Shown piece after piece: positions 1-5,931 of a DNA stretch of 7,520 nt (position 1 is the stretch's first letter; each line of letters starts with the position of its first letter). The stretch comes from Christensenella sp. UBA1431. Lineage in GTDB: Bacteria > Bacillota > Clostridia > Christensenellales > UBA1431. The DNA lies in NCBI GenBank assembly GCA_002329665.1, contig DCTV01000025.1:547-8066 (forward strand). Direction: 5' to 3'. A program made the position numbers and the translations under genes. The notes under the pieces were generated by a model. The model worked only from the letters and a program-made list of their open reading frames with translations, searched no databases and had not been told where the DNA came from.

Positions 1-1229
1 ACGTCACGGAAAACCGCACGATTCAGGCGACGTATACGATCAACACGTACACCCTTGCCTACGACGCGAACGGAGGCACGGGCGAGCCCTCCGGCGGGAC
101 TGCAGCGGGGACCTATGACTACAATACGGCGATAACTGCGGCCGCAGCGGGAACGCTGTCCAAGACGGGGCACACGTTCACCGGCTGGAACACGGAGGCC
201 GACGGCACCGGGACGGACTATGCAGCAGGCGAGACGTTCAACCTGGAAGGCAACGTGACGCTGTACGCTAAGTGGACTATCAACGTATACAAGGTGCGGT
301 TCATTGACTGGGACGACAGCTTGATCGTCGAACTGGATGTGCCCCACGGAAGCAACGCGACCCCGCCCGACGACCCGGTAAGGCCCGGCTACACGTTCAC
401 CGGCTGGCTCCCGGTGGGAAACCAAATTTCCGTCCCCAGCGCCAACAACAGCATCAGGGGCATGAGCACTGCCGTGATGAGCAATCCGTACGACAACGTC
501 ACCGGCCCCCTCACGCTGCAGGCGCAGTACACAGCAGATGACCAGCTCCTCGTCGTCGGACATATCATTTACAAGGACAGGGAGCAGACGGAAATATTGA
601 CGGGTATAGGTTTACCGTATATGGTCCCGACGGACGTGGTGATCACGGTGGCCGATTACGCCATCGTGCCGCATCCGGGGTATGACATGTCGACGGCCCC
701 GGTCACGCACAAAATGGAACCGGGCCTCGTCAACTTCGTCTATATCTACTACACGCCTCAGGAGCAGGGCTATACCGTGCATTATTACCTCGAGGGCACG
801 ACGGACCCCGTAGCGCCCGACAAGACGGGCACGGGCGTGACGATGCAGAGCATCACCGAATCGCCCGTCGAAATCGAGGGCTACGAGCCGGTGAGCGCGG
901 ATGACGTAACGATTCAACTCACCGCGGATCCCGCGGATAACATCATCACCTTCTTCTACACCGAGGTAGAGGAAATAGTGGAGACACAACCGCCTCTCGG
1001 CCCGGTTTCTCCGGAACCGACCGAGACCCCGGAACCTACCGAGACTCCGGAACCGACCGAGTCTTTGGAACCCGTGGAAACAGTGCCCGAGGAGACGTCC
1101 CCCGCGGCGCCCGCGCTGCCGGTGACGGGCGAGAACCCGCTCGACTGGGTGCTGATGGTCGGCGCGCTGGTCGTCGCCACAGGCGCCATTCTCCTCTTCA
1201 CGCGCAGGAAGAAGCAGCGCGAAGAATAG
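1..1229 (+). CDS. LPxTG-anchored surface protein with InlB-type and MucBP-like repeats (5' end missing)
   Basis: C-terminal 408 residues of a protein that enters from the left edge; the reading frame begins at base 3 with no start codon needed. An in-frame GTG at 255 falls inside a repeat and is not a credible start. Residues about 16-92 form a Listeria-Bacteroides (InlB B-type, Flg_new) repeat with the marks YDANGGTG, GHTFTGWNTEADG and VTLYAKW; about 93-178 is a second, diverged copy with GYTFTGW. Two MucBP-like beta modules follow, the second starting GYTVHYYLEGTTDP and closing with ITFFYTE. Next come a Pro/Glu/Thr stalk with PEPTET hexapeptides and a full sorting signal: LPVTG at residues 372-376, a hydrophobic span (VLMVGALVVATGAILLF) and the basic tail RRKKQREE. 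Known from the family: sortase cleaves between T and G and links the protein to peptidoglycan, and such proteins often serve as adhesins. The ligand cannot be told from the sequence. Domain type is secure, function is not. Confidence 0.9.
   Translation, partial: VTENRTIQATYTINTYTLAYDANGGTGEPSGGTAAGTYDYNTAITAAAAGTLSKTGHTFTGWNTEADGTGTDYAAGETFNLEGNVTLYAKWTINVYKVRFIDWDDSLIVELDVPHGSNATPPDDPVRPGYTFTGWLPVGNQISVPSANNSIRGMSTAVMSNPYDNVTGPLTLQAQYTADDQLLVVGHIIYKDREQTEILTGIGLPYMVPTDVVITVADYAIVPHPGYDMSTAPVTHKMEPGLVNFVYIYYTPQEQGYTVHYYLEGTTDPVAPDKTGTGVTMQSITESPVEIEGYEPVSADDVTIQLTADPADNIITFFYTEVEEIVETQPPLGPVSPEPTETPEPTETPEPTESLEPVETVPEETSPAAPALPVTGENPLDWVLMVGALVVATGAILLFTRRKKQREE
1011..1064 (+). repeat. Three tandem 18-bp units encoding PEPTE(T/S)
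   Basis: Units at 1011-1028, 1029-1046 and 1047-1064 each begin CCGGAAC and differ at only a few positions. They are in frame and encode Pro-Glu-Pro-Thr-Glu-Thr/Ser. A diverged fourth unit (1065-1082, coding LEPVET) follows. This is the cell-wall-spanning stalk just before the sorting signal. In-frame arrays of this kind can change copy number by slippage, which would alter stalk length without breaking the frame. Confidence 0.85.
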
Positions 1230-1267
1230 TAAAACGGCGTTAAAAGCCGAATAAGTACCCTTTAAAT

Positions 1268-1309
1268 AAAGGCCGATGACAGACCTTGCCGGGTCTGTCG
1301 CCGGCCTTT
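1268..1309 (+). terminator. Long hairpin terminator after the surface protein gene
   Basis: Left arm 1268-1285 and right arm 1292-1309 pair over 18 positions with one A-C mismatch and one G-U pair, around the 6-base loop TTGCCG. The hairpin starts 38 bases after the surface protein stop. The 3' flank on the plus strand (TTTATTGCG) is only moderately T-rich. Read on the minus strand, the flank after the stem is TTTATTTAAA, so it could also stop transcription arriving from the right. Confidence 0.75.
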
Positions 1310-1474
1310 ATTGCGGGCGCGCAAACCGACGTTTGCGGGCCGATGGGGTGCGGTATTCGGCAAAACTTCGCCTTGTTTCGGCAAAAAACTGTTTCACGGG
1401 CGGATTTTCGGCTGATTATCTGACTGCTGGTTTATTTCGTTATTATTCACATAACGTGAAACGGAGGGGCGCAA
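1310..1474 (+). other. Leader region of the PilZ-like gene with small repeats and dyads
   Basis: No gene is supported here. What is visible: a 7-bp hairpin CGCAAAC/GTTTGCG with a CGAC loop (1320-1337); the 10-mer TTCGGCAAAA twice, at 1356-1365 and 1377-1386, 21 bases apart, with a shorter TTCGGC at 1407; GTTTCAC at 1391-1397 and its complement GTGAAAC at 1456-1462; and the dyad TTCAC-ATAAC-GTGAA at 1446-1460 directly before the ribosome binding site GGAGGGG (1463-1469). Confidence 0.5.
1420..1446 (+). promoter_or_regulatory. Weak candidate promoter for the PilZ-like gene
   Basis: TATTAT at 1441-1446 matches the -10 consensus at five of six positions. The best upstream partner is CTGACT at 1420-1425 (four of six for -35), but the spacer is only 15 bases. 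Transcription would start near 1453, inside the TTCAC-N5-GTGAA dyad, which would suit an operator. The call rests on sequence likeness alone. Confidence 0.3.
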
Positions 1475-1843
1475 ATGCGAATCGCGGGGTATCTGGAAAA
1501 ACTCACGAGGCTGGCTTGCGAAACGCACCCGGATACGATAGAGGTCGTGCCTGAAACCGGGCCGGCCGTCCCGGCGCGCATAACCGAGATCAACGAATAC
1601 GGATGTTCGTTCGAACTGCAAAAGGAACGGGTCCCCGTACAGTTGCAGGGCGGCCCGGTGCGGGTGCGGTGGGAGAATTTCCCCGAAGGCATCGGCGGCA
1701 CGGTCGTCCGGTGCAACAGGGAGACCCGGTTCGTCGCGGTGCGTTTCGGGGAGATGACCGGCATGCAGTACGTGCAGCTGCTCGAATTCATCGGCGAACG
1801 CGCCGTTCCCGGACTGAAAAACTGCGAATCCAGGGTATCCTGA
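1475..1843 (+). CDS. Small PilZ-like domain protein, altered c-di-GMP motif
   Basis: 122 residues starting at ATG 1475, with GGAGGGG five bases upstream. No signal peptide or membrane span is visible, so it is probably cytoplasmic. The layout resembles a lone PilZ beta-barrel: PARITEINEYGCSFEL (about 33-48) corresponds to the first conserved strand pair, GTVVR (75-79) to the central strand, and VAVRFGEM followed by the helix YVQLLEFI (88-106) to the usual C-terminal end. PilZ proteins usually bind cyclic di-GMP through an RxxxR motif and a (D/N)xSxxG motif. Here the second reads E38-I-N40-E-Y-G43, keeping only the glycine, and no RxxxR is found upstream. It may therefore bind a different ligand, a protein partner, or nothing. 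Four cysteines (15, 44, 80, 117) are scattered. It stands alone between two hairpins, so it is probably transcribed by itself. The fold is inferred by eye and could be another small beta-barrel. Confidence 0.6.
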   Translation: MRIAGYLEKLTRLACETHPDTIEVVPETGPAVPARITEINEYGCSFELQKERVPVQLQGGPVRVRWENFPEGIGGTVVRCNRETRFVAVRFGEMTGMQYVQLLEFIGERAVPGLKNCESRVS

Positions 1844-1881
1844 GGCACGCGGCTCCCGGGGACACGGCAAAAGCATAGCGA

Positions 1882-1909
1882 AAGGGCCTCTTATTTTTAA
1901 GGGGCCCTT
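1882..1909 (+). terminator. Hairpin after the PilZ-like gene, possibly bidirectional
   Basis: Arms AAGGGCCTCTTA (1882-1893) and TAAGGGGCCCTT (1898-1909) pair over 12 positions with one G-U, around a TTTT loop. It sits 38 bases after the PilZ-like stop codon. The following bases (CCGTCTTATGT) are only weakly T-rich, and the minus-strand flank is no better. It is placed between two converging transcription units (the PilZ-like gene and trxA), where a shared terminator is expected. Confidence 0.6.
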
Positions 1910-2113
1910 CCGTCTTATGTAAAGCCCGGCCGGCCTGAAAGATGCTAAATACAAAGGAGGTATTTGGTCTATAAGATGTGGTGCGCCCGTCGGTCAGACG
2001 CGCTCGCAGCGCGCTGTCAGCAGGTGTAGTTTTGCGCGACCATCCGGGGGTAGCACGGCCTTTCTGTCTAAGTGCACCGGCCGGGCAGGCCTGGCGGGCA
2101 TAGCGGGCAGCCG
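1910..2113. other. Gene-free region with nested inverted repeats; candidate structured RNA
   Basis: No convincing protein gene. The visible pairings nest. GCCCGGCCGG (1924-1933) can pair with CCGGCCGGGC (2077-2086), enclosing about 160 bases. Inside are AAATAC/GTATTT (1947-1952 with 1960-1965) presenting the loop AAAGGAG, and TGGT-GCGC (1979-1986) with GCGC-g-ACCA (2034-2042, one bulge). That stem encloses a hairpin CAG-a-CGCGCT/AGCGCG-CTG (1995-2016). A last small stem, TAGCGG/CCGCTA (2101-2116), overlaps the trxA stop. Taken together this suggests a folded RNA, more likely on the plus strand because the purine motif AAAGGAGG is there, but strand and ends are unproven. The outer stem contains the palindrome CCGGCCGG and the region is GC-rich, so some pairing is expected by chance. 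Known Clostridial RNA families such as the raiA motif are possible but could not be checked. Confidence 0.4.
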
Positions 2114-2440
2114 CTACTGCACGTGCTCCCTGATCTTTTTCAAAAGCGCCGCTTTGGGCTGCGCGCCGACTGACTGCATGACCTTCACGTTGTTCTTCAT
2201 CAGTACGACGGTGGGGACGCTCATCACCGAGAACGCCTGCGCCAGCGCGGGCTGCGCGTCCACGTCGACCTTGCCGACCTTTACGGCGCCGTCGAGTTCG
2301 TCCGCGACCTGGTCGAGCACCGGGGCGAACATCCTGCAGGGGCCGCACCACGTAGCCCAGAAATCGATCAGCACGGGCCGGGACGACTCGGCGACTTCCT
2401 TATCGAAATTGTCCTTGGTGAGCGTTACGATGTTTGCCAT
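2114..2440 (-). CDS. trxA: Thioredoxin
   Basis: 108 residues, the normal length of a bacterial thioredoxin, ending with TAG at 2116-2114. It reduces protein disulfides in the cytoplasm, using electrons from thioredoxin reductase. The active site FWATWCGPCRM carries the redox cysteines at 32 and 35. D26, the buried acid of the family, is in place, and the cis-proline loop SVPT is at 74-77. The C-terminal glycine of the family is kept (SVGAQ, G92), while the usual FKNG turn reads MKNN. The start is set at ATG 2440 because AAGGAG lies eight bases upstream; an in-frame GTG at 2449 would overlap that site. It is downstream of leuD, on the same strand, after an 87-base gap. No reductase gene is visible. 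It may simply be a housekeeping copy; any tie to the iron-sulfur enzymes upstream is inference. Confidence 0.96.
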   Translation of the reverse strand: MANIVTLTKDNFDKEVAESSRPVLIDFWATWCGPCRMFAPVLDQVADELDGAVKVGKVDVDAQPALAQAFSVMSVPTVVLMKNNVKVMQSVGAQPKAALLKKIREHVQ

Positions 2441-2448
2441 AAAAAACA

Positions 2449-2454
2449 CTCCTT
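2449..2454 (-). promoter_or_regulatory. Ribosome binding site that fixes the trxA start
   Basis: The minus strand reads AAGGAG, then eight bases (TGTTTTTT), then ATG at 2440. This is ideal spacing and rules out the in-frame GTG at 2449. The site also forms most of one arm of an inverted repeat (2449-2457 with 2482-2490). Confidence 0.85.
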
Positions 2455-2469
2455 ATCCTTGATGGTTAG

Positions 2470-2475
2470 AGTATA
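2470..2475 (-). promoter_or_regulatory. Possible trxA -10 element (TATACT)
   Basis: The minus strand of the leuD-trxA gap carries TATACT, five of six matches to the -10 consensus, 29 bases before the trxA start. No good -35 box is found 16-18 bases further up (CAGAAA at 17). The element lies between the two arms of a 9-bp inverted repeat. It may be a regulated or weak promoter, or chance. Confidence 0.35.
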
Positions 2476-2527
2476 GCCGTTGATAAGGAGCGTTTCTGTG
2501 ATAATATTACATTTTCAGGAAAAATTA

Positions 2528-3025
2528 TTATTTTTTTTCGAGCCGGGCGCGGGTGTAGTTCACCAGCCCGCCCGCTTCGATGAGTTCCTGGATAAAAGGC
2601 GGCAGCGGCTCGATGGCGTACGTCCTGCCGAGGGTAAGGTTTTTTAGTACGCCCGCTTTCAGGTCCGCTTCCATGTCGTGGCCGGGGCGCGCCTCGCGCG
2701 CGGCCTCTTTGCATTCGATGACGGGAAGGCTGGTGTTGATCGCGTTCCTGAAGAAGATGCGCGCGAAGCTCTCGGCCACCACGCAGGAAACCCCGCTCGC
2801 CTTGATCGCCACCGGGGCGTGCTCGCGCGAGGACCCGCAGCCGAAGTTGCGGCCCGCGACGATGAAGTCGCCCTTTTGCACCCTTGCGACGAAGCCTTCG
2901 TCGATGTCTTCCATGCAGTGTTTGGCGAGCTCTGACGGGTCGGTGGTGTTGAGATGCCTCGCGGGGATGATGACGTCGGTGTCCACGTGGTCCCCGTAGA
3001 CGTGGGCCTTGCCTTTGAGTTTCAT
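2528..3025 (-). CDS. leuD: 3-isopropylmalate (and probably citramalate) dehydratase, small subunit
   Basis: 165 residues, the size of the short small subunit found in Clostridia and archaea rather than the roughly 200-residue enterobacterial form. With LeuC it forms the cytoplasmic isomerase that moves the hydroxyl group of 2-isopropylmalate to give 3-isopropylmalate; in organisms using the citramalate route the same kind of enzyme converts citramalate to 3-methylmalate. Family marks: [16 protein letters not shown] at 11-26, holding the loop that contacts the substrate side chain, and [14 protein letters not shown] at 58-71, the swivelling-domain signature. The ATG at 3025 overlaps the leuC stop as ATGA, and AAAGGAGGG lies nine bases upstream; the frame stays open well beyond this point inside leuC but is not used there. 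It ends in tandem stops TAA TAA with no GC-rich terminator after it, so read-through into trxA is possible. Substrate choice cannot be fixed by eye. Confidence 0.95.
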   Translation of the reverse strand: MKLKGKAHVYGDHVDTDVIIPARHLNTTDPSELAKHCMEDIDEGFVARVQKGDFIVAGRNFGCGSSREHAPVAIKASGVSCVVAESFARIFFRNAINTSLPVIECKEAAREARPGHDMEADLKAGVLKNLTLGRTYAIEPLPPFIQELIEAGGLVNYTRARLEKK

Positions 3026-4308
3026 TCGGTCGCGCCCTCCTTTGACAGGTATTCCGGCCCGCAGACGATGCCCGCCACCGCGGACGCCGCCGCGACGGCC
3101 GGGGACGCCAGGTACACTTCGCTCTTCGGGTGGCCCATCCGTCCCACGAAATTCCGGTTGGTGGTGGCCACGGCGCGCTCGCCCTCGGCCAGTATGCCCA
3201 TGTGCCCGCCCAGGCAGGGGCCGCAGGTGGGGGTGGACACCGCGGCGCCCGCGTCGACGAAGACGTCCATCAGCCCTTCGTGCACGCACTGCCGCCATAT
3301 CTCCTGCGTGGCGGGGATGACGATGAGCCGCACGTCTTCGTGGACCCTGCGGCCTTTGAGTATCCCGGCCGCGGCGCGCATGTCCTCGATGCGCCCGTTG
3401 GTGCACGAGCCGATCACGGCCTGGTCGATCCGTATTCGCATGGCCTCGGCTTCTTGGACGGTCCGCGTGTTGTCGGGCAGGTGCGGGAAGGCGACCGTCG
3501 GCTCCACCTTCGAAAGGTCTATCACGTGCGTTTCGATGTACTCGGCGTCTTCGTCGGCCGCATACGCCGTGCCCGGCCGGCGCGCGCGTTGGAGCGCGTA
3601 CCCGGTCGCTACTGCGTCCGCCGGGAAGATGCCGTTCTTCGCCCCCGCCTCGATGGCCATGTTGGCCATGCAGAGCCGGTCCTCGACGGTGAGGCTCGCT
3701 ACGCCGTCGCCGGTGAACTCCATCGACGCGTATCTGGCGCCGTCCACGCCTATCTTGCCGATGATGTGGAGGATGACGTCCTTGCCGCCCACGTACGGCC
3801 CCGGTCTACCGGTGAGTTCGAAGCGGATGGCGGGCGGCACCCTGAACCAGGCCCTGCCGGTCGCCATCGCCGAGGCGAGGTCCGTCGAGCCGACGCCGGT
3901 CGAAAAAGCGCCCAGCGCGCCGTAGGTGCAGGTGTGGCTGTCCGCGCCGATGATGAGGTCCCCCGGGGCGACGAGCCCCTGCTCGGGCAGCAGCGCGTGT
4001 TCCACACCCATCCTGCCGACCTCGTAATAATGGGTGATGCCGTGCTTCCTGGCGAATTCGCGCATCTGCCGGGCCTGCGCGGCCGAGGCGATGTCCTTGT
4101 TGGGCACGAAGTGGTCGGGGACCAGCGCGATGCGGTCGCGGTCGAACACTTCTTTCGCTCCCGTGCGCTCGAATTCGTTGATGGCCAGGGGAGCGGTGAT
4201 GTCGTTGCCGAGCGCGAGGTCTATTTTGCACTCGACGAGCCGGCCCGGCCGCACCTCCCGAAGGCCGGCGTGCGAAGCGAGTATCTTCTGGGTCATGGTC
4301 ATTCCCAC
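3022..4308 (-). CDS. leuC: 3-isopropylmalate/citramalate dehydratase, large subunit
   Basis: 428 residues, matching the shorter LeuC subfamily of Clostridia, thermophiles and archaea (the enterobacterial protein is about 466). Aconitase-type protein carrying a [4Fe-4S] cluster that binds the substrate directly. Cluster ligands are visible: C302 in VIGSCTNGR, and C362 and C365 in [29 protein letters not shown] (121-140) is another family signature. The start is taken as GTG 4308, giving the N-terminus [10 protein letters not shown] typical of this subfamily. AAGGAGG lies eleven bases before the GTG, inside the last codons of cimA; ATGs at 4302 and 4296 are possible alternatives with poorer spacing. 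It begins six bases after the cimA stop and overlaps leuD by four bases, which suggests coupled translation of the two subunits. Lying directly beside cimA, it probably accepts citramalate as well as isopropylmalate. Confidence 0.96.
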   Translation of the reverse strand: MGMTMTQKILASHAGLREVRPGRLVECKIDLALGNDITAPLAINEFERTGAKEVFDRDRIALVPDHFVPNKDIASAAQARQMREFARKHGITHYYEVGRMGVEHALLPEQGLVAPGDLIIGADSHTCTYGALGAFSTGVGSTDLASAMATGRAWFRVPPAIRFELTGRPGPYVGGKDVILHIIGKIGVDGARYASMEFTGDGVASLTVEDRLCMANMAIEAGAKNGIFPADAVATGYALQRARRPGTAYAADEDAEYIETHVIDLSKVEPTVAFPHLPDNTRTVQEAEAMRIRIDQAVIGSCTNGRIEDMRAAAGILKGRRVHEDVRLIVIPATQEIWRQCVHEGLMDVFVDAGAAVSTPTCGPCLGGHMGILAEGERAVATTNRNFVGRMGHPKSEVYLASPAVAAASAVAGIVCGPEYLSKEGATE

Positions 4309-4314
4309 GGTTTC

Positions 4315-5907
4315 TTATTCCTCCTTGGCGAGTTCCTTTTGCTTCACGTTGTCCTTGAAGAGCTTGTATTCGAGCGAGTCCACCAGCGCGTGCCAGCTGG
4401 CTTCGATGATGTCGGTGGAGACGCCCACCGTCGTCCAGGTCTGGTTCAAGTCGCTCGATTCGATGAGCACGCGCACCGGCGCCGCCGTGGCGAACTTGGA
4501 GTCGAGCACGCGGACGCGGTAATCGCTGAGCACCATCGAACTCAGGCCGGGGTAGAAGCGCTCGAGCGCCTTGCGCGTCGCGCGGTCCAGCGCGTTGACC
4601 GGGCCGTTGCCGAGGGCCGCCGTGATCTCTTCTACGCCGTCGACCAGGATGTGGACCATCGCCGAGGCAACCTCGCCCTCCGCGGCGGGCTCGTTGACGA
4701 TGACCTTGAACCCCTTGAGCGTGAAGAATGGGCGGTGCAGGCCCAGCGTCCTTAATACCATCAGTTCGAACGACGCGTCCGCGCCCTCGAACTGGTAGCC
4801 CTGGTACTCGAGCTGCTTGAGTTCCTGCACGATCCGCTTGATGTCGGGCGAGTCCTTCTTCACGCCGGGCACGATGCGCTGTATCTTCTTTAAAACGGCC
4901 GTGCGCCCTGAGACTTCCGAGATCAAAAACGCGCGTTCGGCGCCGATTGCGTCGGGAGGGACGTGCTCGAACGACGTGGGGTTTTTGGCGACGGCGTCGA
5001 TGTGCATGCCCGCCTTGTGCGCGAACGCGTTGAAGCCCACGTAAGGGGCGCGCGGGTTCACGCCGAGGTTGGCCAGTTCGTGGAACGTGTGCGCGAACGA
5101 TACCAGCGACTGGAGTTTCTCGGGCGGCAGGCAGTCGAACCCGAGCTTGAGTTGCAGGTTGGGCAGGAGCGTGAACAGGTCGGTGTTCCCGCAGCGCTCG
5201 CCCCAGCCCGCGATCGTGACCTGGACCATCAGCGCGCCGCAGCGCGCGGCGGTGACCGCGTTCGCCTCGGCCATGCCGGTGTCGTTATGCGCGTGGATGC
5301 CCAGCCGCGCGCCGGGGAACCGGTCGGCGACGACCTTCGTTATCGCTTCGACTTCGTGGGGGAAGCACCCGCCGTTGGTCTCGCACAGGCATAGCCAGTC
5401 CGCGCCCGCCCCGTTCGCGGCTTCCAGCGTCTTCAGGGCGTATTCGGGGTTGCGTTTGTAGCCGTCGAAAAAGTGCTCGGCGTCGTAGACCACCTCTTTG
5501 CCCTGGTCCTTGAAATAGCGCACGGTAATGGCGATGATGTCCAGGTTCTCCTGCGGCGTGGCCTTGAGTATCTCCTTCACGTGGAAGTCCCACGACTTGC
5601 CGAATATGGTCACGACCGGCGTGTTCGCGGACATGAGCGCCTGGATGTTGGCGTCGTCTTCCGGGGCCACGCCCACGCGGCAGGTTGCGCCGAAGGCGGC
5701 CAGCTTCGCCTGACTGAGCGGATGGTCCTCCATCCTTTTGAAGAAAGCCGCGTCCTTGGGGTTGGAACCGGGGTTGCCCGCCTCGATATACGAAACGCCC
5801 AGGTCGTCGAGCATGTCGACGATCTTGAGTTTGTCCTCCACGGTGAAGGACGCGCCGGGGCCCTGCGCGCCTTCGCGCAGGGTGGCGTCGTATAATATTG
5901 CCTTCAT
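4315..5907 (-). CDS. cimA: (R)-citramalate synthase, CimA type
   Basis: 530 residues, the normal length for the Geobacter/Leptospira-like CimA family. It condenses pyruvate with acetyl-CoA to give citramalate, the first step of isoleucine synthesis from pyruvate that bypasses threonine. The N-terminal HMGL-like TIM barrel shows YDATLREGAQGPG at 6-18, with metal ligand D7 and catalytic R11, the metal motif IHAHND at 204-209, the GERCGNTDL stretch at 236-244, and HKAGMH at 297-302. A LeuA-type C-terminal domain (about 395-515, with VLSDYRVRVLDSK at 459-471) is the likely isoleucine feedback site. GEGN-type motifs of true isopropylmalate synthase are replaced by the GERCGN form seen in this family, which is why LeuA is less likely. 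The ATG at 5907 has GGAGG nine bases upstream, within the 24-base gap after ilvD; leuC follows after six bases. Citramalate specificity is a family inference, well supported by overall likeness. Confidence 0.94.
   Translation of the reverse strand: MKAILYDATLREGAQGPGASFTVEDKLKIVDMLDDLGVSYIEAGNPGSNPKDAAFFKRMEDHPLSQAKLAAFGATCRVGVAPEDDANIQALMSANTPVVTIFGKSWDFHVKEILKATPQENLDIIAITVRYFKDQGKEVVYDAEHFFDGYKRNPEYALKTLEAANGAGADWLCLCETNGGCFPHEVEAITKVVADRFPGARLGIHAHNDTGMAEANAVTAARCGALMVQVTIAGWGERCGNTDLFTLLPNLQLKLGFDCLPPEKLQSLVSFAHTFHELANLGVNPRAPYVGFNAFAHKAGMHIDAVAKNPTSFEHVPPDAIGAERAFLISEVSGRTAVLKKIQRIVPGVKKDSPDIKRIVQELKQLEYQGYQFEGADASFELMVLRTLGLHRPFFTLKGFKVIVNEPAAEGEVASAMVHILVDGVEEITAALGNGPVNALDRATRKALERFYPGLSSMVLSDYRVRVLDSKFATAAPVRVLIESSDLNQTWTTVGVSTDIIEASWHALVDSLEYKLFKDNVKQKELAKEE
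4320..4326 (-). promoter_or_regulatory. leuC ribosome binding site inside the end of cimA
   Basis: The minus strand reads AAGGAGG within the final Lys-Glu-Glu codons of cimA, eleven bases before GTG 4308 and seventeen before ATG 4302. The spacing favours the GTG as leuC start and ties leuC translation to the end of cimA. Confidence 0.7.
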
Positions 5908-5931
5908 ACACTGATACCTCCGCAGGATTTG

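Larger units (their letters stand above)
2449..2490. repeat. Inverted repeat CTCCTTATC/GATAAGGAG around the candidate trxA -10
   Basis: CTCCTTATC at 2449-2457 and GATAAGGAG at 2482-2490 are perfect complements, 33 bases centre to centre (about three helical turns). Three bases further out the match continues with one mismatch (ACA versus ACG on the same strand). The candidate -10 sits between them. It could be a protein-binding dyad, or a duplicated Shine-Dalgarno-like string on opposite strands. Confidence 0.45.

Noticed and set aside
1011..1082. The 18-base units as a possible CRISPR or regulatory repeat array
   Set aside because: The units are directly tandem with no spacers, in frame, and encode the Pro/Glu/Thr stalk of the surface protein.
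1276..1554. A plus-strand frame of 92 codons beginning just after the surface protein
   Set aside because: Its ATG lies in the left arm of the 1268-1309 terminator hairpin, it has no ribosome binding site, and it overlaps the PilZ-like gene in another frame.
1394..1954. A minus-strand frame of 186 codons covering the PilZ-like gene and its terminator
   Set aside because: It runs through the downstream hairpin and the upstream leader, has no proper ribosome binding site, and competes with the plus-strand gene that has GGAGGGG and a good start. The plus-strand protein resembles a known fold; this one does not.
2441..2449. Longer thioredoxin starting at GTG 2449
   Set aside because: That codon overlaps the AAGGAG ribosome binding site; ATG 2440 has ideal spacing and gives the normal family length.
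3026..3406. N-terminal extension of leuD into the leuC region
   Set aside because: The frame is open only because of GC bias; the extra residues are arginine-rich shadow of leuC, and ATG 3025 has its own ribosome binding site and the usual LeuD N-terminus.
3130..4755. A plus-strand frame of 541 codons open opposite leuC and the end of cimA
   Set aside because: It is antisense to two clearly conserved genes. Its product is low-complexity, rich in Arg, Gly, Asp, Ala and His, as expected when GC-rich codons are read on the opposite strand, and it shows no family motif.
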